A stretch of DNA of 64,000 nucleotides from Lachnospiraceae bacterium. GTDB taxonomy: Bacteria > Bacillota > Clostridia > Lachnospirales > Lachnospiraceae. The stretch's first letter is position 1. The number at the start of each line of letters is the position of its first letter. Location of the stretch: NCBI GenBank assembly GCA_910575555.1, contig CAJTFX010000023.1:1-64000 (forward strand). The letters run 5' to 3'. The position numbers and the translations under genes were made by a program. The notes beneath the pieces were generated by a model, which worked only from the letters and a program-made list of their open reading frames with translations, was not told the origin of the DNA and ran no database searches. Below, one piece after another: positions 1-9,045 of this stretch.

Positions 1-92
<92 letters not shown>

Positions 93-344
93 AGTTCTTT
101 CCGGCCAGTCCCTTCCTTAACTTCGCCATCCTTACAAATGGATTCCCTTAAGTCCGGTTTGTCTGGCTTACTGTTTTTAGGTTGCATCTTTCAATGCCTG
201 TTCTCTTGAATCTTCTGCCAGCCTCCATTGCTTTCGGCTGACTTCTCCGCTCGTTCAAGCGGAAACTCGTTTGAATCTTTCAAGGTTATTCCACTGTTCA
301 GTTGTCAAGGTTGTCTGTTATCTCTCTTGCGCGACAACTTCTAT

Positions 345-373
345 ATCTTATCACAGTCTTTCGCGTTTGTCAA
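345..373 (-). promoter_or_regulatory. rRNA promoter P2
   Basis: On the minus strand there is TTGACA (368-373), a 17-bp spacer and TAAGAT (345-350), pointing at the 16S gene about 250 bp downstream. It is the promoter-proximal member of a tandem pair. The leader between it and the 16S start has no ORF and would be the processed rRNA leader. Confidence 0.75.
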
Positions 374-442
374 TAACTTTTTAAAACTTTTTTATAATTT
401 ATTTCTGTTTGTTTCCACCGTTTATCACGCGAGTGGAATTAA

Positions 443-471
443 ATAATATCACGTTCTTTTTCATATGTCAA
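443..471 (-). promoter_or_regulatory. rRNA promoter P1
   Basis: On the minus strand there is TTGACA (466-471), a 17-bp spacer and TATTAT (443-448), preceded by A/T-rich sequence (474-500) that resembles an UP element. Tandem near-consensus promoters about 95 bp apart are typical of rRNA operons. Confidence 0.75.
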
Positions 472-576
472 CACTTTTTTACAACTTTTTTCAAAAATTT
501 TCCAGAACCTTTCTTAATGCAGGTAAATTCCTGTAAAATTGAGGCATTCCCGGGCTTATAGTGTCTATAAATAGAA

Positions 577-715
577 GAAAGCTGTTGGTTCTGATACCTG
601 GAAGCCGGCCGTTTTTACAGATTAAAGCTTAAATCCTTTACTGCAGCGCCAGTTATGGCAGTCTCTCGTCCGGCAGATACATTTTCCAGTTGGTATCATC
701 TATAACAACAGCTTT
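577..715. repeat. Long-loop inverted repeat in intergenic DNA
   Basis: GAAAGCTGTTGGTTCTGATACC (577-598, 22 bases, two short gaps against its partner) is complementary to 692-715 across a loop of roughly 95 bases. It sits between the rRNA promoters and the 3' end of the zinc-ribbon gene. It could be a structured transcript end or an old insertion remnant. No gene is seen in 474-731. Confidence 0.35.
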
Positions 716-731
716 CCCCGTTTTTGTAAAA

Positions 732-1199
732 TTATTCCTCTTCTTTATGAAGTTCCTGCTCAGTAAAATCAATTGTCTCTTCTTCCACAGTCTCTTCGTC
801 TATCTCTTCGTTTTCATTTCCAGGCGTTACAGCCTCTTCTTCAAAAATGGACTCGCATTTTGCGCCGCATTTATTGCAGAACACTGCATCCTGTTCCACC
901 ACTGTTCCGCAGGCGGGGCATTTTTTCTTGCCTTTTATCTCGGCTATCTCTGATTTCAACCGCTCAATCTCCATCAAAGACTCTGATATCAGATTGATTT
1001 CTTCAAATAACGGCTCTTCATCTTCTTTATGAAGTTCAAAATACTGTTTTCCGATTTCTGTATACTGCTTTTCAATGAAATCTTCTTTTGCTTTCATATC
1101 CAGATTCAGCCTTGCAAGCTCCGTCAGTTCTTTTGCTTTCTGAGATACATCTTTTCCGGTTGCCGAAATTGTTTCTCCTAACTTTGTAAAAAATGTCAT
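732..1199 (-). CDS. Zinc-ribbon domain protein, function unknown
   Basis: This is a 155-residue soluble protein. The first 90 residues are charged and predicted helical, with a likely coiled coil (KAKELTELARLNLDMKAKED onward). A four-cysteine zinc ribbon follows at about 93-113 (CPACG...CNKCG), then a very acidic C-terminal tail rich in Glu. Small helical proteins with a rubredoxin-like zinc ribbon are common in Clostridia and have no assigned reaction. It lies 30 bp downstream of the Na+/Ca2+ antiporter gene on the same strand and may be co-transcribed with it. No catalytic motif is visible, and the acidic tail may serve protein or metal contacts. Confidence 0.7.
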   Translation of the reverse strand: MTFFTKLGETISATGKDVSQKAKELTELARLNLDMKAKEDFIEKQYTEIGKQYFELHKEDEEPLFEEINLISESLMEIERLKSEIAEIKGKKKCPACGTVVEQDAVFCNKCGAKCESIFEEEAVTPGNENEEIDEETVEEETIDFTEQELHKEEE

Positions 1200-1229
1200 A
1201 GCTTTTCCTCCTTAGGCTGCCGCTGCACC

Positions 1230-2159
1230 TTAACGTGTACAAATATATCCCACATATCCGGCATACATTGCAAGCATAATCGCTCCATGTAAGCGGCTGA
1301 TTTGTTTTTTGCGCCATGCAAATATCCACACAACAGCGCTCATTCCAATTAAAATTATATCATCAATCAGATTTTCCATCAAGACTTCCATGGGACTAAC
1401 TGCTCCCGCCACCCCAAGAACCAATAAGATATTGAAAATATTGGAACCGATGACATTTCCAATGGCCATATCGGTTTCCCCTTTTTTTGCGGCCACTAAA
1501 GAGGTCACCAGTTCCGGCAGCGATGTGCCGAAGGCCACAATAGTAAGGCCGATCAGCGTGGGACTTAACCCAAAGCTCTCTGCTATAGCGGAAGCGGAAT
1601 CCACCACAAAGTCCCCGCCTGCCACAATGGCTCCCAGGCCCACCATAATATAAAGTATGCACTGCCACCCATTCAGTGCGGCAATTTCTTCTTCCCCGCT
1701 CTGATTTCTGGCCTTTTTTGCCTCCATCACCATCCATGCCAGAAATGCGGCAAATACCGCAAGCAGAATCAGCCCATCTGCTCTGCCTATCATCATACTT
1801 TGATTTCCCATCACCCAGAGCAGTACGGCTGCCAGAATTGACAGGGGGAATTCCTGTTTCATTGTGGATTCTTTCACCGGCAAAGGCGCAAATACCGCAC
1901 AGGCGCCGCAGACAACCATCAGGTTAAAAATATTAGACCCCACCACATTGCTGATCGCCATGGTATTGCTTCCTTTTAATGCAGCCGCCACGCTGACTGC
2001 ACATTCCGGCGCGCTGGTTCCCATTGCCACAATGGTCATTCCGATAATCATTCCGGGAATCCTGAGCTTCCTTGCAACACTGGCGCTGCCGTCCACAAAA
2101 AAATCCGCGCCCTTTATCAGCAGTGCAAATCCTACGATAAGAAATACATAATCCAGCAT
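1230..2159 (-). CDS. Calcium/sodium antiporter, CaCA family
   Basis: This 309-residue membrane protein has the duplicated alpha-repeats of the YrbG-type Ca2+/cation antiporters. Repeat 1 reads GMTIVAMGTSAPECAVS...SNVVGSNIFNL and repeat 2 reads GLTIVAFGTSLPELVTS...GNVIGSNIFNI. The GTS-PE and GSNIFN motifs carry the ion-binding acidic and polar residues. About ten membrane segments are expected. An upstream in-frame TTG exists, but the ATG at 2159 has GGAGGG seven bases before it and gives the usual N terminus (MLDYVFLIVG). It would exchange Na+ (possibly with K+) for Ca2+ across the plasma membrane. It lies 94 bp after the histidine kinase gene on the same strand, so it could be at the end of the Pho operon. 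Confidence 0.88.
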   Translation of the reverse strand: MLDYVFLIVGFALLIKGADFFVDGSASVARKLRIPGMIIGMTIVAMGTSAPECAVSVAAALKGSNTMAISNVVGSNIFNLMVVCGACAVFAPLPVKESTMKQEFPLSILAAVLLWVMGNQSMMIGRADGLILLAVFAAFLAWMVMEAKKARNQSGEEEIAALNGWQCILYIMVGLGAIVAGGDFVVDSASAIAESFGLSPTLIGLTIVAFGTSLPELVTSLVAAKKGETDMAIGNVIGSNIFNILLVLGVAGAVSPMEVLMENLIDDIILIGMSAVVWIFAWRKKQISRLHGAIMLAMYAGYVGYICTR

Positions 2160-2252
2160 CTTTCCCTCCAAAATCTGAATCCGGCAAAAACCTGCCTCTC
2201 ATAAATAATTCCAATCCAGTAAGCCTGCTGCTCCATTTCCAAAAATCAAATA

Positions 2253-3569
2253 TTAAAACAGCACTTTTACCTCTGTTCCCTGCCCCGGTTCGCTTTCCAG
2301 TGAAATCTCCGCTTTATGCTGCGCGACGATATGTTTTACAATGGCAAGCCCCAGGCCTGTTCCTCCGTTTTGTCTGGAACGGCCTTTATCCACCCGGTAA
2401 AACCGTTCAAAAATTCTCTCCTGGTGCTCTCTTGAAATACCGATTCCTGTATCCCGCACCGACAGAAGGGTTCTGCCGGCTTCTGAAGCCACCGTTACGG
2501 TTACTCTGCCGCCCCGGTTATTATAGCGTATCCCGTTGCTGCAGAGATTGTACAAAAGCTCATCTATCAATTCCCTGTTGGCAAAGATCATCCGGGATTC
2601 TCCCTTCAGCTCCAGTGTTATCTCCTGTTTGGACGCCTGTATATCCATCATGTCCAGGCAGTGCTCCGCCGCCTTATATAAATCCATCTGCTGAAACTCA
2701 AATTCCTGCTCTCCCACATCCAGTTCTGACAATTTCAGGATATCATTGATCAGAGACAGAAGGCGGTCGGAGCATCTGTGTATCTCTCCGCCGAAACGTT
2801 TCGCGTCCTGTTCTTTGGCCATCCCGCTCTCAATCAGCTCCGCATATCCTGAAATGGCTGTCAGCGGAGTTTTCAGCTCATGGGAAACATTGGCGGTAAA
2901 TTCCTGGCGCAGCCTGGCATGATCCAGAATATTCACATGCTGCCTGCGGATGGTCTGGATCAAGGGCAGGATTTCTTCATACACCGGCTCCTGGCTTTTG
3001 CCGTCTAAGTTGGAGGCCAGTTTTTCGATGGGCGACAGCAGCCGCCTGGTCAGATACCGGGACAGGATTCCGCACAGCAGTACGCTGAACAAAGACAGTA
3101 CGGCAATCAGCGCCGCCGTATGTTTCAGAATCTGAAAAATATTTTCCGAATCCTTCCCGATTCTCAAAATCCCGCCGTTTTCCAGACGTTTTGCATAATA
3201 AAAGGTATGCACAGAACTGGTGGCAGACCGGCGCACCGCTGTTCCCTGGCCGGATTTTCCTGCGGCTTTGATTTCCGGACGGTCTTTATGGTTTTCCATG
3301 TTCTGCTGATCGGCGCTGCTGTCATATTCCACGCTTCCGTCTTTTCTGATCAATGTAATTCTCAGTCCGTCTTTTTCCAGAAGGACACGGTTTTCCTCTA
3401 ACTTCTGCTTTTCCTGGATTAATGCCTGTATTATATGAGTATCATCTTTCAGGTCATCATATACCTGATTTTTGAAAATATTATAAAATAATATCATGGA
3501 AGTAACTGAAGCGGCCACAACGGCAAAAGACGACACCATAAGAAACTGAAAATTTATCTTTTTTTTCAT
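2253..3569 (-). CDS. phoR: Sensor histidine kinase, PhoR type
   Basis: This 438-residue protein has an N-terminal membrane segment (about 8-28), an extracytoplasmic sensor region to about 145 and a second membrane segment (about 147-168). A HisKA domain follows, with the phospho-acceptor His in FTANVSHELKTPLTAISGYA, and then an HATPase_c domain with N box NLCSNGIRYNN, G1 DTGIGI and G2 GGTGLGLAIVKH. This is the standard layout of PhoR/ResE kinases. It starts 2 bp after its response regulator, downstream of a Na+/phosphate cotransporter, and the operon carries a Pho box, so phosphate sensing is likely. The symbol rests on this context and not on any ligand-binding residue. Confidence 0.85.
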   Translation of the reverse strand: MKKKINFQFLMVSSFAVVAASVTSMILFYNIFKNQVYDDLKDDTHIIQALIQEKQKLEENRVLLEKDGLRITLIRKDGSVEYDSSADQQNMENHKDRPEIKAAGKSGQGTAVRRSATSSVHTFYYAKRLENGGILRIGKDSENIFQILKHTAALIAVLSLFSVLLCGILSRYLTRRLLSPIEKLASNLDGKSQEPVYEEILPLIQTIRRQHVNILDHARLRQEFTANVSHELKTPLTAISGYAELIESGMAKEQDAKRFGGEIHRCSDRLLSLINDILKLSELDVGEQEFEFQQMDLYKAAEHCLDMMDIQASKQEITLELKGESRMIFANRELIDELLYNLCSNGIRYNNRGGRVTVTVASEAGRTLLSVRDTGIGISREHQERIFERFYRVDKGRSRQNGGTGLGLAIVKHIVAQHKAEISLESEPGQGTEVKVLF

Positions 3570-3571
3570 AT

Positions 3572-4246
3572 TTATCTGCCCATCACATATCCTACATTCC
3601 GAACGGTTTTGATTGCACCGCCGCCTTCTCCCAGTTTCTGCCGCAGAGTCTTGATGTGCATATCCACCGTGCGGCTCTCTCCCTCATAATCGAATCCCCA
3701 GACCTGATCCATGATTTTGTTCCGGGACAGAACGATTCCCTGATTAATCAAAAGCATTTTCAGCAATTCAAATTCTTTGAAGGTCAGCTCACAGACTGCG
3801 CCGTTTACGGTTACAATCCGTTTCTCGGTGTCCACCTCAATGCCGCCGCTGGTGAGAACAGGCGTTTCCACCATGTCTTTTGTCCGCCGCAGCAGCGCTT
3901 TTACCCGGGAAATCAGCTCCATAATGCCGAAAGGTTTGGTCATGTAGTCGTCTGCGCCCAAATCAAGGCCTTTGACCTTGTCCAGCTCTGAAGATTTGGC
4001 CGTTACCATAATAATAGGAATCCGGGAAGTGGCATTGTTTTTCCGCAGCTTTAGCAGAATATCCAATCCATCCTCCTCCGGCAGCATAATATCCAGAAGA
4101 ATCAGGCTTGGAAGAGTCTCCTCCAAAGCTCTGCAGAGTTCTTTGCCGCATGAAAACTCCTGCACGTCAAACCCGCTGTTTTTCAGGGCATAGCGTTGGA
4201 TTTCGCGGATATTTTCATCATCTTCTACAATATATATCAGGGGCAT
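3572..4246 (-). CDS. phoP: Response regulator, OmpR/PhoB family
   Basis: This 224-residue protein has a receiver domain with acidic pocket EDDE near the N terminus, phospho-acceptor Asp in LLDIMLPEEDG, conserved Thr/Ser in MVTAKS and Lys in DDYMTKPF. It ends in a winged-helix DNA-binding domain (ELTFKEFELLKMLL...RTVDMHIKTLRQKLG...VRNVGYVM). It is the partner of the kinase 2 bp downstream. It starts 2 bp after the cotransporter gene and is translationally linked to it. Direct TTTACA repeats upstream of the operon match the PhoP binding pattern known from Bacillus, which supports phosphate control and autoregulation. Confidence 0.88.
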   Translation of the reverse strand: MPLIYIVEDDENIREIQRYALKNSGFDVQEFSCGKELCRALEETLPSLILLDIMLPEEDGLDILLKLRKNNATSRIPIIMVTAKSSELDKVKGLDLGADDYMTKPFGIMELISRVKALLRRTKDMVETPVLTSGGIEVDTEKRIVTVNGAVCELTFKEFELLKMLLINQGIVLSRNKIMDQVWGFDYEGESRTVDMHIKTLRQKLGEGGGAIKTVRNVGYVMGR

Positions 4247-4248
4247 CT

Positions 4249-6027
4249 CTATTCTTTCCCTCCAAGCGAATATTTGCTCTGGAAAAATTCCTTCATCTCA
4301 TCAAAGCGCATTCTGGTGGTTCCTGAAAGATGGTTCACGTAACCATGAGCTTCCACCGTATTGTCCTCCATCTGAATCATGTACACCGCAAGATTGGAGC
4401 AGTGATCCGCCACCCTTTCATAATTGATGGCAATCTCAGACAGCACCAGTCCCAGTTCAATGGTACATTTTCCTTTTTTCAGACGCTTAATATGGCGTTT
4501 TTTCACTTCTTTGTTTAATTTATCAATTACTTCTTCCAAAGGCTCCACGGTCAACGCCATTTTCGTGTCGTTCTGAATAAACGCCTGTATGGAGCGGTTT
4601 AAAATATCCTGCACCGCGCCGCCGAAAATTTCCATTTCGTGTTTTGCCTTTTTCGAAAATTCCAGTTCTTTTTTCTTCATGGAGCCGGCAATTTCCGTTA
4701 AATTCAGGGCATGATCGCCGAGCCGCTCCAAATCGCTGATACTCTGCAGCAAAACAGACACGTTCTGTCCGTCTTTTTCCGACAAATCCTGGCTGCTCAG
4801 CCTGGTCAGATATGCGCTGAGCTTATCTTCATATTTGTCCAGTATGTCCTCCTGTTCCTGCACAAGCTTTGCCTGTTCCGGGGAAAAACTTTCGAACAGT
4901 CCCATAGCCTCCCAAACAGCCGCTCCCGACAGCTCCGCCATTTTCTTTGTAAGGGAAATGCACTGCTCAATGGCATAACCCGGGGTAGAAAGAAAACGTT
5001 CATCCAATACCTTGAATTCATCTTCTCTGCCGGAGCTTTTCAGCTCTTCTTCCGATACCGGAATGGTAAGGTAGGCCAGCTTCTCCAACCCTTTGGTAAA
5101 TGGAAGCAGCACCAGGGTTGCAAATATGTTAAACACGCTGTGAATTGCAGCAATTCCGGCCGCTCCTACCGTCTCACCGGCAAAACTGAACTGGAACACG
5201 GCATCAGCAATACTGTAGGCTGCCAGAAACACCACAGAGCCAATCACATTAAAGTAAAGATGTACAAAAGCCGTCCGTCTTGCGCCTTTATTGGCCCCCA
5301 CTGCAGAAATCATTGCCGTCACACAGGTGCCGATATTCTGTCCCATGATAATCGGAATCACCGATCCATAAGTAAACGCGCCGGTTACCGACAATGCCTG
5401 CAGAATACCCACCGACGCGGAGGAGCTCTGTATCACTGCCGTCAGCAAAGCTCCCACCAGGATTCCCAGCAGCGGATTGCTGAATTTGGTAAGTATTCCG
5501 GTAAATTCCGGTACGTCTGCCAAAGGCTTCACTGCGCCGCTCATGGCCTCCATGCCATACATCAGCACTGTAAATCCCAGCAAAATCTCTGAAATATCTT
5601 TTTTGCGGCTGCTTTTGGCCCCCATCAGGAAAATAATTCCCAGAATCGCCAGAATAGGAGAAAAAGACGAAGGCTTCAGCATACGGACAAAGAAATTGCC
5701 CCCTTCAATCCCAGTCAGGCTTAAAAGCCAGGAGGTTAAGGTAGTGCCGATATTTGCCCCCATAATAATCCCAATGGCCTGAGACAGCTTCATAATGCCG
5801 GAATTGACAAATCCCACCAGCATTACCGTAGTGGCTGACGACGACTGTATCACGGCGGTTACTCCTGCTCCAAGCAAAACTGCTTTCAGCGGGTTTGAGG
5901 TTAATTTTTCCAAAATCCGTTCCAGTTTGCCGCCGGAAAGTTTTTCCAAGCCGCCTCCCATCACATGCATCCCATAAAGAAACAGGGCCAGTCCGCCAAT
6001 CAGCGACAAAAATCCAAATATATCCAT
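4249..6027 (-). CDS. Na+/phosphate cotransporter with PhoU-like tail
   Basis: The protein has 592 residues. The N-terminal half contains two inverted Na_Pi_cotrans repeats, each with the QSSSA(T/S) motif that binds Na+ and phosphate (VIQSSSATTVMLVGFVNSG and VIQSSSASVGILQALSVTG). The C-terminal part, from about residue 350, is soluble and helical like PhoU. This is the usual NptA/YjbB-type arrangement in Clostridia. It imports phosphate with sodium across the plasma membrane, and the PhoU part probably regulates it. The start has TGGAGG seven bases upstream. It is the first gene of an operon with the two-component pair, directly behind a Pho box. Confidence 0.88.
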   Translation of the reverse strand: MDIFGFLSLIGGLALFLYGMHVMGGGLEKLSGGKLERILEKLTSNPLKAVLLGAGVTAVIQSSSATTVMLVGFVNSGIMKLSQAIGIIMGANIGTTLTSWLLSLTGIEGGNFFVRMLKPSSFSPILAILGIIFLMGAKSSRKKDISEILLGFTVLMYGMEAMSGAVKPLADVPEFTGILTKFSNPLLGILVGALLTAVIQSSSASVGILQALSVTGAFTYGSVIPIIMGQNIGTCVTAMISAVGANKGARRTAFVHLYFNVIGSVVFLAAYSIADAVFQFSFAGETVGAAGIAAIHSVFNIFATLVLLPFTKGLEKLAYLTIPVSEEELKSSGREDEFKVLDERFLSTPGYAIEQCISLTKKMAELSGAAVWEAMGLFESFSPEQAKLVQEQEDILDKYEDKLSAYLTRLSSQDLSEKDGQNVSVLLQSISDLERLGDHALNLTEIAGSMKKKELEFSKKAKHEMEIFGGAVQDILNRSIQAFIQNDTKMALTVEPLEEVIDKLNKEVKKRHIKRLKKGKCTIELGLVLSEIAINYERVADHCSNLAVYMIQMEDNTVEAHGYVNHLSGTTRMRFDEMKEFFQSKYSLGGKE

Positions 6028-6074
6028 TTTTATCCTCCAGTGTATTCAAATATTTATGGTTTACATCTGAGAAT

Positions 6075-6128
6075 ATTCTACACGGTTTCTGTAAATGGAA
6101 TACATAATCTGTGTAAAATCTGTGTAAA
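6075..6128 (-). promoter_or_regulatory. Pho box and promoter of the phosphate operon
   Basis: On the minus strand four hexamers recur at an exact 11-bp period: TTTACA (6123-6128), TTTACA (6112-6117), TATGTA (6101-6106) and TTTACA (6090-6095). Nine bases later comes TAGAAT (6075-6080), a -10 candidate with no good -35. This matches the PhoP box of Gram-positive bacteria (TT-ACA tandem repeats), in which activator binding replaces the -35. It sits in the short gap between the AI-2E gene stop and the cotransporter start. Confidence 0.75.
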
Positions 6129-6129
6129 A

Positions 6130-7233
6130 TTACACTCTTTGATTCACCCAGTCACGGAACAACGCATAAATCACAGACATCAGCGGAATGAAAATCAGCA
6201 TTCCGGCAATTCCCATCAGCTTGCCGCCCACGGTTACTGCAAACAGCACCCAGATAGAAGGCAGGCCCACGGAATTTCCCACCACATGAGGATAAATCAG
6301 ATTGCCTTCAATCTGCTGCAGCACCAGAAACAGTATGATAAAAAATACTGCCTGCATAGGATTTACCATAAGTATCAAAAACGCTCCCACGCAGCATCCG
6401 ATAAACGCTCCCACCATGGGAATCAGGGCTGTAAACGCAATCAGCACTCCCACCAGCAACGCATAGGGCATACGGAAGATCGTCATGCTGACCAAAAACA
6501 TCATGCCCAGAATCAGCGCTTCCAGGCACTGGCCGGTTATAAATTTAGAAAAAATTCTGTGGGACAGACTGCAGATGTAACATACTTTCTCCACCGCTGC
6601 CGGTTTCAGGAAGGCACGGATTACTTTATGGCACTGTCTGCCCAGGGTTTCTTTCTGAATTAAAATATAAATTGAAAAAACAAATGCGATAAAAAATGTC
6701 ATAACCCCATTGATCACAGTCATAGTGGCAGACATTGTATAGGAAACCACGCTGCCTGCACCGCTCAGGGCAAAATCCTTCACGCCGTTGAGCCAGTTCA
6801 CCCAGTCAAATTTCAGGGATTTAATATAAGCTTCTATCATATCCCAGTCACGGAATATATCCTCCAACCATTTCTGCATTTGAGGCAGAAACGTGGCCAT
6901 GCCTGCGCTGATGCTGTCAAAGGTTTTGCCAAGCTGGGGAATCACCACTACAATCACAATTGCAAGAACTGCCAGTACGCCCACAAGGGATAAAACCAGA
7001 CTTACCGGGCGGGCCGGCTTTCCGCCTTTGGGAAACAATTTCTGTTCTATGGCCGTCATGGGGATGTTCAGGATAAACGCCATTGCAAAGCCTAAAATAA
7101 AGGGAAACAGAATTCCCCATAAAAAGGCCAGAAACGACCATACTTTTCCCATATTCATCAGCAATGCCAATAAAACCAGTGTAAATGTTATGATACCCAG
7201 TATTTTCTTTATGTTATTCTTATTGAAATCCAT
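6130..7233 (-). CDS. AI-2E family transporter
   Basis: This 367-residue integral membrane protein has an N-terminal hydrophobic pair of helices (about 12-55), a middle soluble helical region, and a C-terminal cluster of membrane segments with the family signature around GALIPMVGAFIGCCVGAFLI and the VVGNSVGLPSIWVL stretch (UPF0118/PerM/YdiK). Members include the TqsA autoinducer-2 exporter, but most, including those in Clostridia, have unknown substrates and some are ion antiporters. The gene is transcribed toward the Pho operon and its stop is next to the Pho box. An upstream inverted-repeat element at 7265-7342 lies just before its start. Confidence 0.85.
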   Translation of the reverse strand: MDFNKNNIKKILGIITFTLVLLALLMNMGKVWSFLAFLWGILFPFILGFAMAFILNIPMTAIEQKLFPKGGKPARPVSLVLSLVGVLAVLAIVIVVVIPQLGKTFDSISAGMATFLPQMQKWLEDIFRDWDMIEAYIKSLKFDWVNWLNGVKDFALSGAGSVVSYTMSATMTVINGVMTFFIAFVFSIYILIQKETLGRQCHKVIRAFLKPAAVEKVCYICSLSHRIFSKFITGQCLEALILGMMFLVSMTIFRMPYALLVGVLIAFTALIPMVGAFIGCCVGAFLILMVNPMQAVFFIILFLVLQQIEGNLIYPHVVGNSVGLPSIWVLFAVTVGGKLMGIAGMLIFIPLMSVIYALFRDWVNQRV

Positions 7234-7264
7234 TCTTTCTTCCTTTCGTTATGATATAATTGGT

Positions 7265-7342
7265 ATTACTCCGGCGGTTAAATATCGCAGCAGACAGAAT
7301 TCTGCCAGGGAAGCTGTCGCGATATTTAGCCGCCGGAGTAAT
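7265..7342. repeat. Dispersed inverted-repeat element, copy 1 (78 bp)
   Basis: The two ends are 24-bp inverted repeats with one mismatch, starting ATTACTCCGGCGGTTAAATA. The same terminal sequence bounds a 185-bp element at 47309-47493 with a different interior. The element lies between the divergent AI-2E and tyrS genes. The shape (inverted ends, no ORF, variable interior) fits a MITE or a REP-like palindrome. An eleven-base piece (ATTACTCCGGC) also appears at about 38683. Confidence 0.75.
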
Positions 7343-7406
7343 ATGTATCATACCACAGGAAGAATGGTTTCCGCAACACACTAAAAAAAGAAACTGATTT
7401 TCTGTC

Positions 7407-7435
7407 TTGACAAATCCCCCTCTCCCCCCTATAAT
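7407..7435 (+). promoter_or_regulatory. tyrS promoter
   Basis: There is a perfect-consensus promoter: TTGACA (7407-7412), a 17-bp C-rich spacer and TATAAT (7430-7435). It drives the structured tyrS leader that starts a few bases downstream. Confidence 0.88.
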
Positions 7436-7441
7436 GGCATA

Positions 7442-7560
7442 AATAACTGCATGCAAAAGCTATGACGGGAAAGAGCAGCATACCAGAATCCTACAGAGGG
7501 CTGCCGGAATCTGAGAGGCGCAGAAAGAACCTCGTCCTTTTATGGACGGGGATTTTTTAT
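7442..7560 (+). ncRNA. tyrS leader, shortened T-box-like RNA
   Basis: Between the promoter and tyrS the RNA has a T-box-like Stem I distal part (GACGGGAAAGAGCAGCA, then ACAGAGGGCTGCCGG...TGAGAGGC). It goes almost directly into an intrinsic terminator, CCTCGTCC-loop-GGACGGGG plus a T run (7530-7557). The conserved AGGGTGG-ACC T-box bulge, the antiterminator and a recognisable specifier loop are not seen. It appears to be a T-box riboswitch that has lost its centre, or a divergent short form. A complete T-box would sense uncharged tRNA-Tyr. Confidence 0.55.
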
Positions 7561-7610
7561 TTTGCGGATTACTGCGAAACAATTTTATTTAATATTCAGG
7601 AGGTTACTTT

Positions 7611-8828
7611 ATGACAGTATATGAAGAACTGGTTGCCAGAGGGCTGATTGCCCAGGTAACAGACGAAGAGGAAATCAAAGAACTGGTAAACACCGGCAAG
7701 GCTGTGTTTTACATCGGCTTCGATCCCACCGCAGACAGTCTCCATGTGGGACATTTTATGGCTCTGTGCCTGATGAAGCGTCTGCAGATGGCCGGAAATA
7801 AACCGATTGCGCTGATCGGCGGCGGCACTGCAATGATCGGAGACCCCTCCGGCAGAAGCGATATGCGCCAGATGATGACAAAAGAAACCATTCAGCATAA
7901 CTGCGACTGCTTTAAGGCCCAGATGAGCAAGTTTATTGACTTTTCAGAGGGAAAAGCCATGATGGTAAACAATGCAGACTGGCTGTTGGATCTGAACTAT
8001 GTTGAAGTGCTGCGGGAAGTGGGAGCGCATTTCTCTGTCAACCGGATGCTCACTGCAGAATGCTATAAACAGCGGATGGAAAAAGGGCTTAGCTTCCTGG
8101 AATTCAATTACATGATCATGCAGAGTTATGATTTTTATGCATTATTCCAGAAATACGGCTGCAACATGCAGTTCGGTGGCGACGATCAGTGGAGCAACAT
8201 GTTAGGCGGCACGGAATTAATCCGACGTAAACTGGGCAAAGACGCCTATGCCATGACCATCAACCTGCTTTTGAATTCCGAAGGCAAGAAAATGGGCAAA
8301 ACCCAGTCCGGGGCAGTCTGGCTTGATCCTAAGAAAACCTCGCCTTTTGATTTTTACCAGTACTGGCGGAACGTAGCCGATGATGATGTGTTAAAATGCA
8401 TCCGTATGCTGACCTTCCTTCCTCTGGAAGAAATTGATAAAATGGACGCCTGGGAAGGCGCGCAGCTAAATACCGCCAAAGAAATTCTGGCCTTTGAACT
8501 TACGAAAATGGTGCATGGGGAAGAAGAGGCTGATAAAGCCAGAAATGCGGCAAAAACTTTATTTTCCAGCGGAAATGCGGCAGATATGCCTTCCGTGACT
8601 TTGACTGACGACGATTTTACAGAGGGCGTTATAGATATTTTAGGACTTCTGGTGAAATCTACGCTTACTCCTTCCCGTTCGGAAGCCCGCCGGGCCGTGG
8701 AGCAGGGAGGCGTCTCCGTAGACGGGGAAAAAGTGACAGATATTAAAACGGTATACAATGCCGATCTGTTTACGGAAGGCGTGGTACTGAAAAAAGGAAA
8801 GAAAAATTTCCGAAAGATTCTGAAATAA
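7611..8828 (+). CDS. tyrS: Tyrosyl-tRNA synthetase
   Basis: This 405-residue class I aminoacyl-tRNA synthetase charges tRNA-Tyr with tyrosine in the cytoplasm. The HIGH-type motif is HVGH in [16 protein letters not shown] (about 37-52). The tyrosine-site GGDDQWSNM motif is near 195, the KMSKS-type loop is KMGKT near 230, and an S4 RNA-binding domain forms the last 70 residues ([20 protein letters not shown]). Length is normal for the bacterial TyrS1 type. The start has AGGAGG eight bases upstream. It is monocistronic, with its own promoter, structured leader and terminator. Confidence 0.97.
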   Translation: MTVYEELVARGLIAQVTDEEEIKELVNTGKAVFYIGFDPTADSLHVGHFMALCLMKRLQMAGNKPIALIGGGTAMIGDPSGRSDMRQMMTKETIQHNCDCFKAQMSKFIDFSEGKAMMVNNADWLLDLNYVEVLREVGAHFSVNRMLTAECYKQRMEKGLSFLEFNYMIMQSYDFYALFQKYGCNMQFGGDDQWSNMLGGTELIRRKLGKDAYAMTINLLLNSEGKKMGKTQSGAVWLDPKKTSPFDFYQYWRNVADDDVLKCIRMLTFLPLEEIDKMDAWEGAQLNTAKEILAFELTKMVHGEEEADKARNAAKTLFSSGNAADMPSVTLTDDDFTEGVIDILGLLVKSTLTPSRSEARRAVEQGGVSVDGEKVTDIKTVYNADLFTEGVVLKKGKKNFRKILK

Positions 8829-8912
8829 ATTATCACTGTATAGAAGAAAGAAACGCTCTGCAGCGAGCTTTTCTTATTTGGAATGGTATAGAACTGCAGG
8901 TTGTCTGCTTCA

Positions 8913-8939
8913 GGGGCTGTTTTCCGACAGCCCCTTTTT
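8913..8939 (+). terminator. tyrS terminator
   Basis: GGGGCTGT-loop-ACAGCCCC followed by TTTTT lies 85 bp after the tyrS stop. Two copies of CATTACACTGAAAC (8940 and 9008) follow in the otherwise empty gap before the next gene. Confidence 0.85.
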
Positions 8940-9045
8940 CATTACACTGAAACGTATGAAACTGAGACCTATGCTTCCGCATCCATACAAATATACCTGA
9001 CGTTTTCATTACACTGAAACATATCAGAATGGAACAAGGCCTGCT

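Noticed and set aside
6308-7141. Several open frames opposite or inside the AI-2E and phosphate genes.
   Set aside because: They are shadows of G/C-rich coding DNA, without RBS or protein-like composition.
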